11,098 bases of DNA, from contig SVNB01000059.1 in the NCBI GenBank assembly GCA_015067125.1, forward strand, positions 1 to 11,098, in the 5' to 3' direction. How positions within the stretch are numbered: position 1 is the stretch's first letter; each line of letters begins with the position of its first letter. This stretch comes from Oscillospiraceae bacterium. GTDB taxonomy: Bacteria > Bacillota > Clostridia > Oscillospirales > Ruminococcaceae. Below, piece after piece: positions 1 to 6,080 of this stretch. The position numbers were made by a program, and so were the translations under genes. The notes below the pieces were generated by a model that saw only the letters and a list, made by a program, of their open reading frames with translations, did no database searches and had not been told where the DNA came from.

Positions 1-29
1 TTCGAAAACGGTGCTCGCTTTTTGTTAAA

Positions 30-45
30 CCGCATGCTCATGCGG
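30..45 (-). terminator. Possible weak terminator of ppdK
   Basis: A 7-bp perfect inverted repeat (CCGCATG / CATGCGG, with a 2-nt gap, or 6 bp with a 4-nt loop) begins 11 nt after the ppdK stop codon. Read on the minus strand it is followed by TTTAACAAAAAG, which is only a poor U-tract. It could be a weak intrinsic terminator or simply a 3'-end-stabilising hairpin. Confidence 0.35.
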
Positions 46-56
46 AAATTTATAAA

Positions 57-2684
57 TTATTTGTTTCTGATTGCAGCCTGTGCAGCAGCAAGTCTTGCGA
101 TCGGAACACGGAAAGGAGAGCAGGAAACATAGGTAAGGCCTACTCTGTGGCAGAAATCGATGGTTGCGGGGTCGCCGCCGTGCTCACCGCAGATTCCAAG
201 ATGGATATCGGGGCGGGTGGTGCGTCCAAGTTTTGCAGCCATATCTACAAGTTTGCCAACGCCTTCCTGGTCAAGTTTTGCAAAAGGATCGGATTCATAG
301 ATCTTTTTGTCATAGTAAGAACCGAGGAATGCGCCTGCATCGTCACGGCTGAAACCGAAGGTCATCTGGGTAAGGTCGTTGGTGCCGAAGGAGAAGAACT
401 CTGCTTCTTTTGCGATTTCGTCAGCAAGAAGTGCGGCTCTGGGGATCTCGATCATGGTACCTACTTTATAGGTAAGTTCAACGCCGTTTTCTGCGATAAC
501 TTTTTCTGCGGTTTCAACAACTACGTTTTTAACGTATTTAAGCTCTTTAAGTTCGCCGACAAGAGGAATCATGATTTCGGGAACGATGTTCCAGTCTGCA
601 TGGTTTTTCTTTACGTTGATGGCGGCTTCGATAACGGCACGGGTCTGCATTTCTGCGATTTCGGGATAAGAAACAGCAAGACGGCAGCCGCGGTGGCCCA
701 TCATGGGGTTGAATTCGTGAAGACCTGCGATGGTTGCTTTAAGTTCTTCAACAGAAAGGTTCATTTCGTTTGCAAGTGCAACAATATCTTCTTCGGCGGA
801 AGGAAGGAACTCGTGAAGAGGCGGGTCAAGGAAGCGGATGGTTACGGGTTTGCCTTCAAGAGCTTCGTAAAGTCCTTCAAAGTCTTCTCTCTGCATAGGA
901 AGAAGTTTTGCAAGAGCGGCGCGGCGATGTTCTTCATCTTTGGAAACGATCATTTCGCGCATGGAAGGAATTCTGTCGGGGTTAAAGAACATGTGCTCGG
1001 TACGGCAAAGGCCAATACCCTCTGCACCGAATTTAACAGCCTGCTGTGCATCTTTGGGAGAGTCTGCGTTGGTGCGAACGCCAAGGGTGCGGATCTCGTC
1101 TGCCCAGCCCATAAGAGTGCCGAAATATCCGGAAATGGAAGCCGCAACGGTGGGGATTGCTTCGCCGTAGATTTTACCGGTGGAACCATCAAGAGAAATG
1201 TAGTCGCCTTCGCGGAAGGTTTTGCCGCCAAGTTCGAAGTATTTTTCTTCTTCGTGCATGGTGATATCACCGCAGCCTGCTACACAGCAGGTTCCCATTC
1301 CGCGTGCAACAACTGCTGCGTGAGAAGTCATACCGCCGCGGACAGTAAGGATACCCTGGGAATGATGCATACCTTCGATATCTTCGGGAGAAGTTTCGAG
1401 ACGGCAGAGAACAACTTTCTCTCCGCGTTTTGCCCATTCAACAGCATCGTCTGCATTGAAAACAACACGGCCGCATGCTGCACCGGGAGATGCGGGAAGT
1501 GCGGAGCCGACAACTTCTGCTGCTTTAAGAGCTTTTGCATCAAACTGGGGATGAAGAAGTGCGTCAAGAGATTTGGGGTCAACGGACATAACAGCTTCTT
1601 CTTTGGTGATAAGGCCTTCTTCAACAAGGTCGCAGGCTACTTTAAGAGCAGCGGTTGCGGTACGTTTGCCGTTTCTGGTCTGGAGCATATAGAGCTTGCC
1701 GTTTTCAACGGTAAATTCCATATCCTGCATATCGTGATAATGATTTTCAAGTTTTTTTGCGATGGAAGCAAATTCTTCATAAATGCCTTCGCGGATATCG
1801 TTGAGCTGTTCGATGCTTTGAGGAGTACGGATACCTGCAACAACGTCTTCGCCCTGTGCGTTGATAAGGAATTCGCCGAAAAGTTTGTTTTCGCCGGTTG
1901 CGGGGTTACGGGTAAATGCAACGCCGGTACCGGAAAGGTTGCCGCTGTTACCGAATACCATGGACTGTACGTTTACTGCGGTGCCCCAGGTATAGGGAAT
2001 ATCGTTCATGCGGCGGTAATAGTTTGCACGGGGGTTATCCCAGGAACGGAAAACAGCTTTAACAGCGCGGATAAGCTGTTCGCGGGGTTCGGTAGGGAAG
2101 CTTTCGCCCTTCTGCTCAAGATAGTATGCTTTAAAGCGTTTTACCATCTCTTTAAGGTCTTCGGCATCAAGGTCGGTATCGTTTTTAACGCCTTTTGCTT
2201 CTTTCATCTCGTCGATGATGACTTCGAAGGTGGACTTCGGAACTTCTTCAACAACGTCAGCATACATCTGGATAAAACGACGATAAGAGTCGTATGCAAA
2301 ACGTTCGTTGTTGGTGATTTTTGCAAAACCTTCAACAACTTCGTCATTAAGACCAAGGTTAAGGATGGTATCCATCATGCCGGGCATAGAAGCTCTTGCG
2401 CCGGAACGAACGGAAACAAGAAGAGGGTTGTTTTTATCACCAAAGGTTTTGCCGGTGATTTCTTCGAGTTTTGCAAGATATTCATAAATTTCTGCCTGGA
2501 TCTCTTCATTGATCTGGCGGCCGTCCTCATAATACTGGGTGCAGGCTTCGGTGGTAACGGTGAAGCCCTGCGGAACCGGCATGCCGAGGTTGGTCATTTC
2601 TGCAAGGTTTGCACCTTTTCCGCCAAGGAGCTCGCGCATGGAGCCATTGCCTTCGGAGAAAAGGTAAACATATTTTTTACTCAT
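57..2684 (-). CDS. ppdK: Pyruvate, phosphate dikinase
   Basis: Cytoplasmic enzyme that interconverts pyruvate + ATP + Pi and phosphoenolpyruvate + AMP + PPi. In anaerobes it often works glycolytically with PPi or feeds gluconeogenesis. The 875-residue product matches the usual ~874 aa. The N-terminal ATP-grasp domain opens with the GGKGANLAEM motif. The central swivelling phosphohistidine domain has GGMTSHAAVVARG with the catalytic histidine at residue 455, the position known from the Clostridium symbiosum enzyme. The C-terminal PEP/pyruvate TIM barrel has GLCRTEHMFF, SFGTNDLTQ and GICGEHGGDP, whose cysteine (residue 832) corresponds to the known proton donor. The ATG at 2684-2682 is chosen because GGGAGGA lies just upstream and the family N-terminus MSKKYVYLF begins there. 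The reading frame stays open upstream to 3164, but that extension is not protein-like. The gene is divergent from glmU and appears monocistronic. Confidence 0.97.
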   Translation of the reverse strand: MSKKYVYLFSEGNGSMRELLGGKGANLAEMTNLGMPVPQGFTVTTEACTQYYEDGRQINEEIQAEIYEYLAKLEEITGKTFGDKNNPLLVSVRSGARASMPGMMDTILNLGLNDEVVEGFAKITNNERFAYDSYRRFIQMYADVVEEVPKSTFEVIIDEMKEAKGVKNDTDLDAEDLKEMVKRFKAYYLEQKGESFPTEPREQLIRAVKAVFRSWDNPRANYYRRMNDIPYTWGTAVNVQSMVFGNSGNLSGTGVAFTRNPATGENKLFGEFLINAQGEDVVAGIRTPQSIEQLNDIREGIYEEFASIAKKLENHYHDMQDMEFTVENGKLYMLQTRNGKRTATAALKVACDLVEEGLITKEEAVMSVDPKSLDALLHPQFDAKALKAAEVVGSALPASPGAACGRVVFNADDAVEWAKRGEKVVLCRLETSPEDIEGMHHSQGILTVRGGMTSHAAVVARGMGTCCVAGCGDITMHEEEKYFELGGKTFREGDYISLDGSTGKIYGEAIPTVAASISGYFGTLMGWADEIRTLGVRTNADSPKDAQQAVKFGAEGIGLCRTEHMFFNPDRIPSMREMIVSKDEEHRRAALAKLLPMQREDFEGLYEALEGKPVTIRFLDPPLHEFLPSAEEDIVALANEMNLSVEELKATIAGLHEFNPMMGHRGCRLAVSYPEIAEMQTRAVIEAAINVKKNHADWNIVPEIMIPLVGELKELKYVKNVVVETAEKVIAENGVELTYKVGTMIEIPRAALLADEIAKEAEFFSFGTNDLTQMTFGFSRDDAGAFLGSYYDKKIYESDPFAKLDQEGVGKLVDMAAKLGRTTRPDIHLGICGEHGGDPATIDFCHRVGLTYVSCSPFRVPIARLAAAQAAIRNK

Positions 2685-2714
2685 AATATTGCGTCCTCCC
2701 AACTTTTTAGCAAT

Positions 2715-2744
2715 AGTATAAACATTCATAAGAGCGCAGGCCAA
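2715..2744 (-). promoter_or_regulatory. Candidate ppdK promoter P2
   Basis: On the minus strand there is TTGGCC, 18 nt, then TATACT (plus-strand -10 at 2715-2720, -35 at 2739-2744). The -10 is identical to that of P1, but the -35 is weaker. It would give a leader of about 25 nt ending in the GGGAGGA ribosome binding site. Either or both sites may be used. Confidence 0.4.
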
Positions 2745-2771
2745 AAACAAAGCCATTGTCCTGCATGTTAC

Positions 2772-2800
2772 AGTATAACAAAAACGCACGATAATTTCCA
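2772..2800 (-). promoter_or_regulatory. Candidate ppdK promoter P1 (extended -10)
   Basis: On the minus strand there is TGGAAA, 17 nt, then TATACT, preceded by TG one base upstream (extended -10). The -10 is plus-strand 2772-2777 and the -35 is 2795-2800. An imperfect dyad TGTTA-5-TAACA (2766-2780) overlaps the -10 and could be an operator. The predicted leader to the ppdK ATG is about 80 nt. Confidence 0.5.
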
Positions 2801-2867
2801 TATAAATTGGCATTTTTCTGCGAAATTGACGAATTTTAATAAAAAATTCATTTTTTTGTGCTTTTAC

Positions 2868-2896
2868 TTGCAAAATATAAGTAAAACTGGCATAAT
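2868..2896 (+). promoter_or_regulatory. glmU-prs promoter with overlapping dyad
   Basis: TTGCAA (2868-2873), a 17-nt spacer and CATAAT (2891-2896) make a good sigma-A-type promoter, with transcription expected to start near 2903, about 30 nt before the glmU ATG. A perfect 8-bp inverted repeat, TTTTACTT (2862-2869) and AAGTAAAA (2879-2886) separated by 9 nt, covers the -35 and most of the spacer. That is where a repressor operator would sit. Confidence 0.6.
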
Positions 2897-2933
2897 GTAT
2901 ATGTGAATATTGATGAAAAACGGAGGTGCCCTT

Positions 2934-4220
2934 ATGCAAAATGCTGCGGCGATAGTATATACAAGCTGCACCAAAATTATGCATAATAACTGCCCCTGTT
3001 CTTTGCGCGAAGTTGTGTTCCGCCCGGTGATCGAATGGGTGAACGAAGCTTTGGAAAAAGCAGAGATTACAGAAAGATGCTACGTTATAAACAGCGGCGA
3101 AGAAGCCGTAACAGAATATGCAAAAGAAAACCCCGTTTACATAAGAAAAGCCGAAAGCGGCCACCCGGTGCTTTCTGCCGGAGAATGGATTTCTTTACAC
3201 AGGGATTGCAATATTCTTGTAATCGGGGCAGAAGCGGTTTTTACCGATCCCGAAGTTTTAAAAGCGGCATATAAAAGACATACCGAACAAAACGAAAAAC
3301 TTACCATAATCGCTTCCGGAGGAAGAGAAGCTTTGATGAAGGAACTTTCCTCCAGCGCTTTCTGGATAAGGGCGGATTTTCTTGAAGAGGTTATGGCCGC
3401 TGCCACAGAAAGTGATAAAAACGGAAATCAGTTTCTTGTTACGGCAATGAAGCTGCTTTCCGATGCAGGAGTTGTTGCCGGCACCCATATCGCAGGCAAA
3501 AAAGAAATCAATATGCGTGCAGAAAGCGGAGCAGAGGTGCTTACCGCAAATGCCGCCGCAAGAACAATGATTTTCAGAAAGCTTTGCGAAGAAGGCGTAG
3601 AGTTTATGTGCCTTGACGGTATTATTATTGCGCCTTCCGTAAAAATCGGAGCAGGTACAAAAATTCTTCCGGGCACGATTATTAAAGGAAATACCGAAAT
3701 CGGAGAAAACTGCGTAATCGGTCCCAACAGTTATATAGAAGACAGCACCATCGGAAACGGAACAGAGGTAAATTCCACCCAGGTTCGTTCTTCCGTTCTC
3801 GAAAAAGATGTTAAAATCGGACCCTGGAGCCAGGTTCGTCCCGGATGCGTTATTCACGAAGGATGCAAAATCGGCGATTACGTCGAAATAAAAAATTCCG
3901 AAGTGGGCGCAAGGACTGCCGTTGCTCATCTTACATATATCGGCGATGCAGACGTCGGCGAAGGAGTAAACTTTGGCTGCGGTTGCTGCATTGCCAACTA
4001 TGACGGCCAGCACAAACACCGCACCAAAATAGGCAATCACGCATTTATTGGCTGCAACACAAACCTTGTTGCGCCGGTAGAGCTTGAAGATTTTGCCTAT
4101 ACCGCCGCGGGAACAACCGTTACCAAAAAGGTTCCGGAATATTCCCTTGCCGTAGGAAGAGCAAAGCAGGAAAATATAGAAGGCTGGGTCAAAAAGCACG
4201 ACGCCATAAAAATCAAATAA
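2934..4220 (+). CDS. glmU: GlmU-like: active acetyltransferase, degenerate uridylyltransferase
   Basis: Bifunctional GlmU normally acetylates glucosamine-1-phosphate with its C-terminal domain and then makes UDP-GlcNAc with its N-terminal domain. Here (428 aa; usual ~455) the C-terminal left-handed beta-helix, from about residue 235, is well kept: RPG with R302, VEIKNS with K320, AHLTYIGDA with the catalytic-type H332, and NYDG at 355-358. The N-terminal half still aligns with the fold (REVVFRPVIEWV), but the LAAGxGTRM loop has become VYTSCTKIM, the PK lysine is C22, the QLGTGHA region is reduced to SGH, the GD of the metal site is G98-A99, and the late LTD and GVN motifs are gone. UTP/GlcNAc-1-P chemistry is therefore unlikely. 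The ATG at 2934 is chosen for GGAGG 7 nt upstream. A TTG at 2910 in the same frame lies before that site and is rejected. It is followed by prs after 45 nt with no terminator. Confidence 0.9.
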   Translation: MQNAAAIVYTSCTKIMHNNCPCSLREVVFRPVIEWVNEALEKAEITERCYVINSGEEAVTEYAKENPVYIRKAESGHPVLSAGEWISLHRDCNILVIGAEAVFTDPEVLKAAYKRHTEQNEKLTIIASGGREALMKELSSSAFWIRADFLEEVMAAATESDKNGNQFLVTAMKLLSDAGVVAGTHIAGKKEINMRAESGAEVLTANAAARTMIFRKLCEEGVEFMCLDGIIIAPSVKIGAGTKILPGTIIKGNTEIGENCVIGPNSYIEDSTIGNGTEVNSTQVRSSVLEKDVKIGPWSQVRPGCVIHEGCKIGDYVEIKNSEVGARTAVAHLTYIGDADVGEGVNFGCGCCIANYDGQHKHRTKIGNHAFIGCNTNLVAPVELEDFAYTAAGTTVTKKVPEYSLAVGRAKQENIEGWVKKHDAIKIK

Positions 4221-4265
4221 GTTTATCAGCAAATTGAAAAATAAAAGCATAGGAGCGATAAAAAA

Positions 4266-5231
4266 ATGAACGTTCATGGCAAAGACATCAAAATTTTCAG
4301 CGGTAACGCCTATCCGAAAGCAGCCGAAGAGATTGCAAAAAGCCTTGGCCTTCCGGTAGGAAAATGCACCGTCGGCCATTTTGCAGACGGCGAAGTAAGC
4401 GTATCCCTTGAAGAATCCGTCCGCGGTTCCGACGTATTCATTGTTCAGTCCACCTGCAACCCCGTAAACGATAACCTTATGGAACTTATCATTATGATGG
4501 ATGCATTCCGCCGTGCTTCCGCAGGAAGAATCACCGCGGTTATCCCTTATTTCGGATATGCCCGTCAGGACAGAAAAGCAAAAGCCCGTGACCCGATCTC
4601 TGCAAAAGTTGTTGCCAATATGCTTGTAGCTGCCGGCGCAGACAGAGTTCTTACCATGGACCTTCACGCATCCCAGATCCAGGGCTTCTTTGATATTCCT
4701 GTTGATCACCTTATGGGCGCGCCGATCCTCACTCCTTATTTCCAGCCCATCGTTCATCATCACGAAGATGAATATGTAGCGGTTTCTCCCGACCACGGCA
4801 GTGTTCCCCGTGTTCGCAAATTTGCTGAAAAGCTTGATATTCCGCTTGCAATTATCGATAAACGCCGCCCGAAGGCAAACGTTTCCGAAGTTATGAACAT
4901 TATCGGTGACGTAAAAGGCAAAAAATGCATTATTCTTGACGATATGGTAGATACCGCCGGAACCCTTTGCAACGCCGCAAAAGCACTTATCGAAGTCGGC
5001 GGAGCACAGTCCGTAACCGCCTGCGCAACTCACGGTCCGCTTTCCGGTCCCGCGATCCAGAGAATCAAAGACAGCGTTCTCGAAGAACTTGTTCTTCTCG
5101 ATACCATTCCGATCAGCGAAGAAAAAAGAGCCGAATGCGGCAAGATCACCGTTCTTCCTGTTGCTCCCGTATTTGCAGAAGCAATCGAAAGAATCTATGG
5201 CGACCGCCCTGTTTCTCCTCTTTTCCTTTAA
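4266..5231 (+). CDS. prs: Ribose-phosphate pyrophosphokinase
   Basis: Makes PRPP from ribose-5-phosphate and ATP, the shared precursor of purines, pyrimidines, NAD, histidine and tryptophan; cytoplasmic. The 321-residue product is close to the ~317 aa of class I enzymes. Visible motifs are FADGEVSV near residue 40, the ATP-binding RQDRK at 100-104, MDLHASQIQGFF at 131-142 with the conserved histidine at 134, and the PRPP loop DDMVDTAGT at 225-233. AGGAG at 4251-4255 lies 10 nt before the ATG. It is the second gene of the glmU-prs operon, a pairing also seen in Bacillus (gcaD-prs), and ends at a strong hairpin terminator. Confidence 0.97.
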   Translation: MNVHGKDIKIFSGNAYPKAAEEIAKSLGLPVGKCTVGHFADGEVSVSLEESVRGSDVFIVQSTCNPVNDNLMELIIMMDAFRRASAGRITAVIPYFGYARQDRKAKARDPISAKVVANMLVAAGADRVLTMDLHASQIQGFFDIPVDHLMGAPILTPYFQPIVHHHEDEYVAVSPDHGSVPRVRKFAEKLDIPLAIIDKRRPKANVSEVMNIIGDVKGKKCIILDDMVDTAGTLCNAAKALIEVGGAQSVTACATHGPLSGPAIQRIKDSVLEELVLLDTIPISEEKRAECGKITVLPVAPVFAEAIERIYGDRPVSPLFL

Positions 5232-5244
5232 TTTATCAAAAAGC

Positions 5245-5274
5245 AAATGCCGGCCAATGGCCGGCATTTTTTAT
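5245..5274 (+). terminator. glmU-prs operon terminator
   Basis: A 10-bp GC-rich stem (AATGCCGGCC at 5246-5255 and GGCCGGCATT at 5259-5268), 3-nt loop, followed by a T-run. It starts 14 nt after the prs stop. It is a textbook intrinsic terminator on the plus strand. Confidence 0.93.
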
Positions 5275-5320
5275 AGATATTTTCAGGTGCTTGCAAAATT
5301 GCTTTGCGGAGTTTTAACAA

Positions 5321-5370
5321 AGCCTTCCCAGAGGGGAAGGGGGACCGCCGCTTGCGGCGGTGGATGAGGG
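5321..5370 (+). repeat. Two-hairpin intergenic repeat, copy 1
   Basis: Hairpin one is CCTTCCC (5323-5329) with GGGAAGG (5334-5340). Hairpin two is ACCGCCGC (5344-5351) with GCGGCGGT (5354-5361). The tail is GGATGAGGG. Same orientation and layout as copy 2, with which it shares AGCCTTCCC, GGGGAAGG and GGATGAGG, while the second stem differs in sequence but not in form. Confidence 0.75.
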
Positions 5371-5390
5371 ATAACCAAGAACCCGGAGGG

Positions 5391-5439
5391 CAGCCTTCCC
5401 CTTGAGGGGAAGGTGTCTGCGAAGCAGACGGATGAGGTG
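5391..5439 (+). repeat. Two-hairpin intergenic repeat, copy 2
   Basis: Hairpin one is CCTTCCCC (5394-5401), loop TTGA, GGGGAAGG (5406-5413). Hairpin two is GTCTGC (5415-5420), loop GAA, GCAGAC (5424-5429). The tail GGATGAGG follows at 5430-5437. It lies 20 nt after copy 1 as a direct repeat. From memory, similar palindromic units are scattered between genes in many gut Clostridia. Confidence 0.78.
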
Positions 5440-5470
5440 TTTTTGCAAAAGTCGATAATTTATAAAACAA

Positions 5471-5520
5471 TCCCTCAGTCAGCTTCGCTGACAGCTCCCT
5501 TTACACAAGGGAGCCTTTTT
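5471..5520 (-). repeat. Two-hairpin intergenic repeat, inverted diverged copy 3
   Basis: Read on the minus strand it has the same plan: GCTCCCTT/AAGGGAGC stem (5494-5501 and 5507-5514), then GTCAGC, GAA loop, GCTGAC (5478-5492), then a TGAGGGA tail. The first stem has a different sequence from copies 1 and 2, but the GAA-capped second stem and the GAGG tail are shared. On the plus strand the larger stem is followed by CTTTTTT, so it could also terminate plus-strand transcription ahead of trx. Confidence 0.65.
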
Positions 5521-5521
5521 T

Positions 5522-5545
5522 GGGCGGACACACATGGCCGCCCCT
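5522..5545. repeat. Short palindrome GGGCGG...CCGCCC
   Basis: GGGCGG (5522-5527) and CCGCCC (5538-5543) enclose a 10-nt loop, followed by CTACAAT. It sits directly against copy 3. I recall similar GTAGGGGCGGCCAT-type units from intergenic regions of gut Firmicutes, but only one copy is present here, so calling it a repeat family rests on memory. Confidence 0.45.
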
Positions 5546-5686
5546 ACAATGTTCCAATAAAATGCACCGGATTTTGAAAAAGAATCATCCGGCCATGCCT
5601 TTTTTTGATGGGCGTGCCTGCTTTGCTGCAGAGCGGGCAGAATGGGGAACAATACAAAATAAAATTCGCAAAACTCTTTTGTTATT
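5546..5686. other. Gene-free stretch upstream of trx promoter
   Basis: No gene or RNA is supported here. There is a weak dyad (CCGGAT near 5567 and ATCCGG near 5588) and some GC-rich imperfect repeats around 5610-5640, possibly decayed repeat material. The last 40 bases are AT-rich and lead into the trx promoter. Confidence 0.4.
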
Positions 5687-5699
5687 GTGACAAAGTCAC
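5687..5699. promoter_or_regulatory. Crp/Fnr-type palindrome upstream of trx
   Basis: The perfect palindrome GTGAC-AAA-GTCAC, preceded by TT, contains the TGTGA half-site typical of CRP-like proteins. Its centre (5693) lies about 41 bp before the predicted trx start site (near 5734), the class II activator position, and overlaps a poor -35 region (CGGAAA). A Crp/Fnr gene lies next to trx. Caution: the spacing TGTGA-5-TCAC is one base shorter than the CRP consensus. Confidence 0.5.
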
Positions 5700-5704
5700 G
5701 GAAA

Positions 5705-5761
5705 AATCCTTTCGGTCGGGATATAATAGCATCAACAAAACAAAACCGGACCGAAAGGATT
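5705..5761. repeat. Perfect 13-bp inverted repeat flanking trx -10
   Basis: AATCCTTTCGGTC (5705-5717) and GACCGAAAGGATT (5749-5761) are exact reverse complements separated by 31 nt. The left arm lies between the -35 and -10 regions. The right arm contains the trx Shine-Dalgarno sequence AAAGGA (5754-5759). The arm centres are 44 bp apart, about four helical turns. Only transcripts starting upstream of 5705 would contain both arms. Confidence 0.85.
5722..5727 (+). promoter_or_regulatory. trx promoter -10 box
   Basis: A perfect TATAAT. At 17-nt spacing the -35 would be CGGAAA (5699-5704), a 3/6 match, which suggests an activator-dependent promoter. Transcription would start near 5734 and leave a leader of about 35 nt. 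Confidence 0.65.
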
Positions 5762-5768
5762 GAATAAA

Positions 5769-6080
5769 ATGTCAGTTAAAGTTCTTAATAAAGAAAATTT
5801 TGAAGAAAACGTACTTAAAAACGAAAACCCCGTTGTAGTTGATTTCTGGGCGCCATGGTGCGGACCCTGCCGTATGCTTTCTCCCGTAGTGGATCAGGTT
5901 GCGGAAGAATCGGAAGGCGTCGTGTTCGGAAAAGTAAACGTGGATGAGGAAAAAGAGCTTGCAAGCCGCTATGGCATTATGAGCATTCCCGCACTTGTGC
6001 TTTTCCGTGACGGCAAAGCTGTGGATTCCATGATTGGTTTTCGTCCAAAAGAAAGGGTAGCGGAATTTTCAAAGGGATAA
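5769..6080 (+). CDS. trxA: Thioredoxin
   Basis: Small cytoplasmic dithiol-disulfide reductase, 103 aa, the normal size for thioredoxin. It has the redox motif WCGPC at residues 30-34 within FWAPWCGPCRM and the cis-proline loop SIP at 72-74, with no signal peptide. The ATG at 5769 is chosen because AAAGGA lies 9 nt upstream. The TTG at 5760 in the same frame is too close to that site. No thioredoxin reductase gene is visible nearby. The 3' end overlaps the convergent Crp/Fnr gene by 12 bp. The promoter is unusual, with a Crp-type palindrome near -41 and a 13-bp inverted repeat around the -10 and ribosome binding site. Grouping with a Crp/Fnr regulator and a rhodanese points to a role in thiol or sulfur stress rather than plain housekeeping (inference). 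Confidence 0.95.
   Translation: MSVKVLNKENFEENVLKNENPVVVDFWAPWCGPCRMLSPVVDQVAEESEGVVFGKVNVDEEKELASRYGIMSIPALVLFRDGKAVDSMIGFRPKERVAEFSKG

Noticed and set aside
2763..2780. Rex-type operator (TTGTTAA-N4-TTAACAA) at ppdK P1
   Set aside because: The half-sites TTGTTA and TAACA are one base too close and the right arm mismatches the consensus, so only a generic dyad is claimed.
147..2906. Very long plus-strand open frame (about 919 codons) opposite ppdK
   Set aside because: It is antisense to a fully conserved ppdK. Its translation is rich in Cys, Phe, Gly and Lys with no recognisable domain. The openness follows from ppdK codon usage.
2685..3164. N-terminal extension of ppdK to an ATG at 3164
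   Set aside because: The extension overlaps glmU and both promoters, has no homology-like pattern, and the GGGAGGA site at the 2684 start fits the family N-terminus.
3258..5267. Long minus-strand open frame (about 669 codons) across glmU and prs
   Set aside because: It shadows two well-supported genes and crosses their intergenic region and the prs terminator. Its composition is Phe/Cys-rich with no domain.
5245..5545. CRISPR array or tRNA in the repeat-rich intergenic region
   Set aside because: The repeats are few, variable in sequence, unevenly spaced and self-palindromic in two stems; no tRNA cloverleaf or regular spacer pattern is present.
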